This document shows, in pieces, positions 56,695 through 64,000 of a stretch of 64,000 nucleotides of DNA (its first letter is position 1; each line of letters starts with the position of its first letter). The stretch is taken from positions 13,493,255-13,557,254 of the forward strand of contig JAJEKV010000011.1 in NCBI GenBank assembly GCA_021234155.1, read 5' to 3'. A model generated the notes under the pieces. That model was not told where the DNA came from, did not search any database, and was given only the letters and a program-made list of their open reading frames with translations. The position numbers and the translations under genes are program-made. The stretch is from Isoetes taiwanensis. Its lineage: Eukaryota; Streptophyta; Lycopodiopsida; Isoetales; Isoetaceae.

Positions 56695-59600
56695 AAACAA
56701 TGAAGACTTTTGCTGTGACACTAAAATACCATGATAATATCATCGTATAATGTTGATAACATGCATTGGATAATTTAGATTCTAGACTTTGATACAGATT
56801 TGATGTATATATCTGATTTTTGAATTCAATGTAAATACGATTTATTCTTCAATGATAGGATTCTTTTATTAATAAGTTTCAGATATTAAAATTTTTTGTG
56901 GAGATCAACTGAAATTTTTTGCAACTCTAAGAGTCAGTGGAGATAAAGTTCCATGCTATAATTTACATCAAAATATCCAGTAATTTCCCCCAACCATGCA
57001 TTACCTTGCTATATATGATTAATAGAGGGGAGAGAAAAAAATAGAAGTTTTCAGCCAAAAAAATGAAGTTTTTCGACAAAAGAATTCAAAAAAAAAAAAA
57101 AAAAAAAAACCCAAAAGCCTGAAATATACTAGCCTAGACTAGATATACAGACACTTAAGACTTTAGACTCCATTTGGAATAAAAAGCCTTTGAAATGCAG
57201 CCTTAGATAGGATTAGGTGCACAATCCAATCCAAGCCTTGTGAAGGGTCAAGAAATAAATGGTAAAAAAGATATTTAAGAAATGAAAACTTAAGATAAAT
57301 CAATTGAGATACGTGAACTAAATAAACTAGAGATGAGTGAGCAAAAATTGACCAAAACTGTTTGACAGTATAAAGTACAATGAAAGCCCCAAGACACTTA
57401 AAAAATGAAACCAAGTGAAAAATTACCATAAAAAATTGAGTTGAGTTGGGCAGAATCTTTGTGACAGATACCGAAAGTAAACATGGATGAAAAACTAGAT
57501 ATCATGTAAAATCATGGAACCTAGATAACTTAAGAATCATGGAGATGTAACATCAAGTTTTCATTAATTGGACACTGTCGAAAGAATATTTAAAGACGTA
57601 AAGAAGTAAATCAAGAAAAGTAGAGTAAAGAATAGAATGAGACTTGGGTGAAAAAAAGGAATATCATTAAATGTATGATCATGGACATAAATAGTATCAT
57701 TAGATCAAAAATTTTAAAAGCTAAAGTTGGGATAAACCCACTGTAAACCTCAAAATAGACAAAACAGAATTTATTTTAACCCAACAATAGAGATTGCAGA
57801 ATATCACCAAATAGAAAGTTCATAGCAATAGACTCGTATATCCGCTTAGAGTCGATTCAAACAGAATTAAGCAAGATATTTGCTCCGAAAAAACACCAAG
57901 CAAATGCACCTAGGATTGGATGGTTACTAGGCCTTGTGTTGGTTGTTATTATGCTATATATTTATATTAATAAAAAAAAAATTGGGCCCTTCGGGAACTA
58001 AGGATGGCATGACTTCACGTACCAATTTTACAAACACTTATGCATGTAATAACATTAGAAACACTTGTGCATGTAATCTAATTACAGGAAGAAGCCTAGA
58101 CAGCAAGCCCAAATTTTATAGAGCCATCGGATAACTAGGTGCAGTGGCCAAGCTGTCAGCAATGAAAGTGCCCAAGAATCATTACAACAAAATAAAAGCA
58201 AAAAGAAAAGGGAGGTAGAATAAATGTTTGAAAATAGAAGATATTCTTCTCTATAACCCATAACCCGTTGGGTTCCCGTGGACGTAAAAATTTATCTTAT
58301 CTTATCTTATCTATTGCAAGCATAACATAAAATGGTTTCTCATATTAATCCAGAAGAAATAATCAAATTTTACTGTATTTAAGTTTGTTGTTAAAATAAT
58401 CCTGCTGCTGCTTATATAATGAGTGCCGATTGTATATGATGCTAATGTAGTTTACATTAGCAAAACGCTGCGGCCATCTTTTGAAAAAGTTTCATGAGAT
58501 CATACATTAATGTGCCAGTTAAGTACAACACCCAGAATGTGAAAGAATCACTCTTGCTTAATTTTTGTAACCTATCACAGTCTCAATTCACTTACACTAA
58601 CTTCTGTCGGAGTTGAGCAAGAGGCCATTTTCAACAAGAACTTAACACAGGTAGTAAATCGTTTGGCCTTGAAACTGCAACAGGAAGAACAAGCCTTGTC
58701 CCCCATAATGCGAAATACTGTTTGGCTGTAAAAACAAAAGAAATGTTCTTAGCAGTAAGAATAATGAAGGATAGCTACATCTTATTTAATAGCATCAAAT
58801 CACCAATGCAATGTTTAGTTACCATACAACGATTGCGACAAATTAGTATGACCAGGAAGCAACATAACCATAACCAGGAAGCAACATGGTGCAGCGCTTG
58901 GTTACTGCAACTGAAATAATGTTTGGAATATTAAGATACCTGCATGAAGCTTAACACAAGTAGGATTGCCAGGAAGAAGCCTTTGTTTACTTCTGAAGAC
59001 TTAAACTCGCAACATATAATCTCTTATAAGCAAATAGAGCATTACGACATATAATCCCTAAATAGTGGCCATTCAGCCATTATTACCAACAACAACGATG
59101 CAATTCAACAAATATTCTAAACATAATAAAACTTGCCCATCACTAGCTTACCAGTTCTTCATTTCTGTTCCGTTTTCTGTTCATAGTTCAATCAATAAAA
59201 TGTCCCTTGATTTGAAGTTGATGACCTGTCTGCAAAAGCACAAGAGACGATGAGATATGTTCCCTTCCTGATTTTGCTTAAAGTTACAGAAGATAATTAC
59301 AGAATGCTCCAGATTACCAGAATAGAGGGTTCATAATTCCACTGCAACCACATTATGGCTTCGTTTTAGGCATGGATAGGTGGCCAAGCAGCATTCCGTG
59401 AATCCATGAATCTGACCTGCTTGCAGACGAAACTTAGGGCAGACCATGAGCTGGGCAGCCATGATCAAAGCAGTTACCAGCCACAAGCATGGTCTGAGAG
59501 AACACGACCGCAGACAGGTTTTACCAATTGTCTAAATGTTAGGGTTTTTCCCCTTCCATAAAACTCTAGGCTTCGCCGCAGCGAACAATTTTTTTCTCTC

Positions 59601-60246
59601 CCAAGCTCTTATCACCTTTATGATCCAAATTTCGAAGAAACAATTAGAATAGCCACTTACTATTAGCAGCAATAAAAGGAGGCACAGCTTGACGCAGCCG
59701 TGTAAGGCCTAAGATATCTAGAGACTGCTTATTATGGTTTTCCTGACATGGATTTGCGCGGTTTAAAGCTTCATTTTCCCTATACACGAATTTGAAGAAC
59801 CTCCTTGTCACAGAGCACCTCCTTGTCACGGCTATGGTCACGGGCACCTCCTTGTTTCTTTGCTGGCCTCCTTGGCACAGAGCCAGGCCAGTCTGCCATA
59901 GAACCCTAAACAGAGAACCAAATGAAATGCTTGTTCAGATACGCTTCCACTCTAAATCCGTTTCCACTCTGATCACAAGAACATTAATTTTTTTGCAAGA
60001 ATCCCTGAAATGCTATCCATGAGGCTTGCATGTTCAGCCCCTAAAATAAAAAGAGGGCTTTTGTTGTGAGCCCTTGATATTGGACCATTGAAAAAAAAAA
60101 AGCTAAATCAACGACTAAGAAATGGTGCACTCTAGATGTACGCATTAGTACATCCATTCGAATACGCCATGAAATCTTAGGAAAACCTTTGTGAAAAGCG
60201 TAAAAAAACACAAAAAAAACCCTGTTATTATGCTACATATTCCGGC
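56695..60246. other. Gene-poor stretch
   Basis: No supported gene. A run of about 24 A lies at 57086-57109 and an AATAAAAAAAAAA tract at 57968-57980 that could be the 3' end of an old retroposon. A (TTATC)n run lies at 58291-58311. A possible spliced small frame on the minus strand (about 59644-59847, ending at a GTAAGT donor) has no recognisable motif, and I do not call it a gene. Confidence 0.45.
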
Positions 60247-61331
60247 ATGGGACATGTCGTTTTTTTAAACGCCCCAATTGCCATATTAGCAAAAACAATT
60301 GGCACTATGGCCGGTGTGCATCTCTCCGACCACATTTGGATGAATATCACGGATTTGGGAGGGGTCGTTGCACGATTGTATGAAGAGTTATTGGCAAAAC
60401 TCTCCTTTGAACTTCCTGGTGTAGTTCTTAGTACCATCGGAGTAAAGCAAGGATGCCCCTTATTGCCTACCCTCTTTGGGATTCTCATAAATGAACTTGA
60501 GGAATGGTTGGAGAGACAGGAAGGTGCAGGTATAAAACTTGGTTATTTGATTATCCAATTGTTGTTAGATGCAGATGATAAGGTGCTAATGTTAGAAACT
60601 TCAGAAAGGCTACAAAGCCATTTGGATACCTTAGAAGCCTTTTGTGATATCAAGGGAATAAAGATAAATTTGTCTAAGACAAACGCAATGGTATTTGATA
60701 TTGCTAAGAGGCCAGAGTTCATGCATAAAGGAGAGAGTATTGAGATAGTTAATAATTATAAATGTATCAGTCTAGAATTCAGTTCAAACTATAGATGGAA
60801 AGAATGCATAAAAAAAAGGATTACGAGGGGTAAAAGAGCACTTTATGCCATGATGAATGAATGTCGAAGAGGAGGTATACATGCGTGGACTCTGAAAAAA
60901 ATGCTCTTCAGAACTTTGTCCAAATTATAGTTCTGTATGGATCCAAATATGAGGGCCCTCAATTTCTTTGCAGTTTTGGCATAAGGTAGAGGGTAATGAA
61001 GAATTAGGAGTGAGAAGTCAGACATCATAATTTATTCTTTTTGCAAAAACTAGCATGCTACCATTGGAGCGCGAAGCCCTGTGTTTGGCATTGAGGTATG
61101 CTGCATATGTATAAGAGTTGGACACATTCAGTTTACCACACTTGGCTCTTGGAGACTAAAAAAATGTGTGGTTGGTATAGAAATCTGATTGCATGGGCTG
61201 AGGGTTGGGGCATTGAAGAGAGAAATTGTCTATATACAGATGCGGGCATTAAGGATCTTGTACGAAGCAAGGTTGCTCGAAAAGATATGGCAACAAACGC
61301 ACAAAAATGTATTCCTACAAAACTAAAGTAA
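60247..61331 (+). pseudogene. Reverse-transcriptase fragment of another LINE
   Basis: The frame 60247-60930 has GVKQGCPLLPTLFGILINEL, LLLDADDKVLMLETS (active site D-A-D-D instead of the usual Y/F-A-D-D), TLEAFCDIKGIKINLSKTNA and MNECRRGGIHAWTLKKMLF. Later pieces near 60925-61331 (VLYGSKYEGPQFLC, and CGWYRNLIAWAEGWGIEERN in another frame) look like its C-terminal continuation. Both flanks lack the endonuclease and fingers region. The order and words differ from the LINE at 46839, so it belongs to another family. Confidence 0.8.
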
Positions 61332-61960
61332 ATCCTCTGCTTATGCTGATGGAACAAGAATACTTATAAGCACCTATTCATATATCTCTAAGAAGGATCA
61401 TTGCCAAATTTCATACAAGTTCTCATACATTTAAACATTGGGACATGTAGATGGTATCATTTGTTACGAGAAGAAAGAATCTATAGAGTATATGATTCAG
61501 GACAGGTTGAGGATGAACATTAGGTTTTCATTGAGTGTGAACAATACCAGAACTTAGGAGACCGACATGTAGTGATTAAAGATGCATTTTCCTTGTTACT
61601 ACAATTTATTGTTGATATCGAGCATCATAGATTAGTACTTTTGAGATTATAAATCTTTGCATAGTGTCACTTCTTGACTTTAAGGATATTATGGAGTGTG
61701 AATCAATATATTATTGTTATTATTTTTTTCTGACATCTCTGCAGAAAAAGATGACTTCCAGCCTCCATCATACCTATCACAATATTATCTTTTAATCTCA
61801 CTTGGGTCGTTACAGAAGGAGCAAAGGGAACAAAATCAACACAGGCAGAGCAACCTTTTCATAATTTTTGCGACTCCCCAAATCAATAAGGGAGCAAAGT
61901 TCTATCTTTTCTAGCACAGATACTACCCAATTACAAATTGTTGGACGTCCGTATTTAGAG
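61332..61960. other. Intergenic stretch, no supported gene
   Basis: AT-rich sequence after the RT fragment. Short frames only, with no motif that I can name. Confidence 0.45.
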
Positions 61961-61967
61961 TCCAGGA

Positions 61968-62128
61968 TGTGGTATTTCCAGACTTTTTTAGCGGTATTTT
62001 TGGCCACCCATTATCAGCCAGGTGGTATTTCCGGTCAAAAAAATGGTATTTTCAGCCAAAAAGAGTGGTATTTCCGGTCAAAAAAATGGTTTTTCTTGCC
62101 AAAAAATGGTATTTCTGGCAAAAAACCA
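61968..62128. repeat. Short tandem repeat, GGTATTTCCGGTCAAAAAA type
   Basis: About five to six units of 16-28 bp share TGGTATTT(C/T) and (C/G)(A/C)CAAAAAA, for instance TGGTATTTCCGGTCAAAAAA twice and TGGTATTTTCAGCCAAAAAG. No coding content. Confidence 0.75.
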
Positions 62129-62210
62129 AGCGCAAAACTACGCGGCGGAGCTGAGATCTTTGGTCAGCTCATTCTTGCAGCTTCATGGACCGTTTGAACT
62201 ACTTCAAAAG

Positions 62211-62960
62211 TGTGACGTTCCCCGGAAATATACACCATAAATACGTATATTTCTAGGCCTCGTCACCGTACAAGCCTATCATTATAGCCTTGTACACCAT
62301 AGTAAGTGGAGAAGGAAGCATGGGATCAAGTTATTTAGCCAACCTTAGGCCTAAGGCCATTTCCACATGGCCTCAACCTATTGGGCACCTGCCACATGGA
62401 AGCACCCTATTGGAGCCACGTGGCAGTGACATGGAACCCTAACCTATAAGTACCCTAACCCTAACCCTAGGCCACCTTTTGGCTCCACCTACCTTGTGAC
62501 CTGTTCTTCGCTCAGAACTCCATTTCGAGCACTGTTCATTGCGGCATAGCTCAGATCGGCAGCCACAAGGCAGTACTTCCTCATCAGAAGGAGGAGGAAT
62601 CAATCGACTCATCATCAAGTCATGGAGACCCCATGAGTTGGAGGAAGTCCGTCCGGAGCAGGTATTCATAAGTAGATCATTTGGAACCTAGGATTCCAGA
62701 TGAGCTAGTATCTTATCTTGTTAGTAGAGACTTCCTAGAACCTTCAGTCTAGGTTTGGAACCCAAATCAATGAACCCTAACTGTAAGTTAGATGCATGTG
62801 ATTAGGATTAGATGTATCTTCATTATTGATCATGTTATGTTGATGTATGATGTTGGTTGATCTTATGTTTGCACCTTTTGTGTATTGGGAAGGGGGGTAG
62901 AGACCTAGTGGCTATTATCTAGATGATGCTTCTAGTTTAGACCCTTAGTTCCTATTATTA
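62211..62960 (+). repeat. Possible solo or partial LTR
   Basis: TGTGACGTTCCCCGGAAATA at 62211 resembles the start of many plant Ty3/gypsy LTRs, and CCTATAAGTACCC near 62441 could be a TATA region. I found no second copy, primer site or target duplication in the window, so this is weak. A run ACCCTAACCCTAACCCTAGG at 62453 is part of it. Confidence 0.25.
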
Positions 62961-64000
62961 TGCAGCATGTGCATAGGAAACCACCTGGCTACAGGGGCTA
63001 TGGAATGACTTAGCACTTGTGATGCTCTCCGATTTCCATACGATGCTCCCATCGTATAAAAATACAGGAAATTCCCCTCCCATGGCGACTCCATCACCAC
63101 GGAAAGGCCCTCCGTCTGACTCAAACCACTTGTGATGGCCAAATGTCCAGGTGAAGGACACGGAGGTGTCATTCGTCCCACGCCTTCTATGGGAATCCTA
63201 TATAGCGGAAGCGTACATACACATTAGCACTTTGCAACAATACTAATAAATAATATACCACCACGAATGGTGGCCCATCATCATCAATACAACTAACAAT
63301 AGAATACAAACATAAGAAAGGAAATACACCATAAGTAAGGGCTCTACCCCGAGCTCAGACTCATGGGGGTCGACTGACAGTCAAGGCCTCCGGATAATAG
63401 CAGACAAAAGTATAACATGGTGTTGGCTGGCATAGAACAATGGCTAGGGTAGTCCACACTATTCGCCCCTTCTGTGCACACTTTACAGATAGGCTGAAAC
63501 AGGCTATCGCGTGATTGTAGCCTTCCGGAGATGTAATCTCATGGAATCACCCTATGAGACTACTCCGGGTTACATCTCCCCGGTCTGAGGAGGCAGGTCA
63601 GAGAAGTGTCCCCTCCCCGAACACAATGGATCCCTGGGTGTGCTAGAGGATACGTGCCACTAGGTGCACACACAGCCGTACCCGACTTGAACCCCCCAAA
63701 ATCCATGGGCCACTAGGCGTGTCCATCGAGCCCCGGACGTCCGTATAGGTAGGTTTCCTGCGACCCAGAAGGCCTCGGACCCATACCCGGCCCCAAACGT
63801 GAGGACCAACCATAAGCCTAGCTCACTGTAGGAGATTTGTAGCCATGCTAGGCAAGACCCCACCCCCGTTTCACCATTGTACCCGTTATCTGGTGCTGAA
63901 TCACGGTATAGCATCCATAGCCAGGTGGGCTCTTGTGCACAGACCGCATTTACTAGGTTTTAAGGGTTCTAACTAGGAACATCTCTACTTCTAGATGGCC
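62961..64000. other. Right-end stretch without recognised gene
   Basis: No gene. A hairpin lies at 63527-63579: GGAGATGTAA pairs with TTACATCTCC, and an inner TCTCAT pairs with ATGAGA. The sequence is moderately GC-rich and may be the inside of a retroelement running off the window, but no protein motif was found. Confidence 0.4.

Noticed and set aside
59644-59847. Possible spliced small gene on the minus strand
   Set aside because: No ATG at the frame start, no recognisable motif, and the proposed second exon quickly meets a stop.
62450-62475. Telomere-like CCCTAA run
   Set aside because: Only three units of a hexamer; too short for an interstitial telomere and easily due to chance or LTR sequence.
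63527-63579. Hairpin with a 10 bp outer stem
   Set aside because: Could form, but there is no T-run or neighbouring gene to suggest a function.

Overview
The window looks like repeat-rich nuclear DNA of a land plant. This rests on a spliced eukaryotic gene (PUS10), a Ty3/gypsy chromovirus with an initiator-tRNA-like primer site, a plant-type L1 LINE, telobox-like AAACCCTA motifs, Mutator-like and Pif1-like transposon genes, and 80-100 bp introns. The mixture, especially a Crypton-like tyrosine recombinase, would suit a non-seed plant (fern, lycophyte or bryophyte). That placement is a guess from style, not from a search.

Layout. 1-3898: AT-rich, no gene, with repeated G-box-like motifs and one copy of a dispersed ~90 bp repeat. 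3899-9024: a complete but broken chromovirus on the minus strand with ~250 bp LTRs and a perfect 5 bp target duplication. 9025-12600: no firm gene. 12600-19140: a large satellite/foldback structure in which a 19 bp minisatellite flanks a core of three ~305 bp and three ~820 bp tandem units. 19140-22880: a ~156 bp tandem repeat, then gene-poor DNA. 23075-23870: a 460 bp T/C microsatellite beside a Pif1-like helicase remnant. 24650-25950: remnants of a UDP-glycosyltransferase and a C2-domain protein.

26099-37285 is the most striking part: an 11.2 kb Mutator-like element with ~65 bp terminal inverted repeats and a 10 bp target duplication. It carries a spliced SWIM-domain transposase (+), a C2H2/Ulp1-protease gene (-), and two inverted copies of an unrecognised small gene facing each other. 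Each of the four genes has an array of near-palindromic GTGATTCC/GGAATCAC sites near its 5' end. AT-rich tandem arrays lie where transcripts should end. All four genes are damaged, so this copy is probably not autonomous.

39819-46217 (-) holds the one clearly intact host gene, a 15-exon PUS10 pseudouridine synthase encoding 556 residues. One of its introns contains a perfect 44 bp palindrome and a SINE-like tRNA-related segment. 46822-52751 is a nearly full-length L1 LINE (+) with a 17 bp target duplication, a poly(A) tail, and a second transposon inside ORF1. 53270-56694 is a decayed Crypton/DUF3504-type tyrosine recombinase gene (+) broken by two MITEs. 60247-61331 is a reverse-transcriptase fragment of another LINE. 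The last 2.6 kb has only weak LTR-like signals.

Apart from PUS10, nearly everything recognisable is mobile DNA or its debris, often nested. Exon joins were read by eye from GT..AG sites and reading-frame continuity; no database search was possible.
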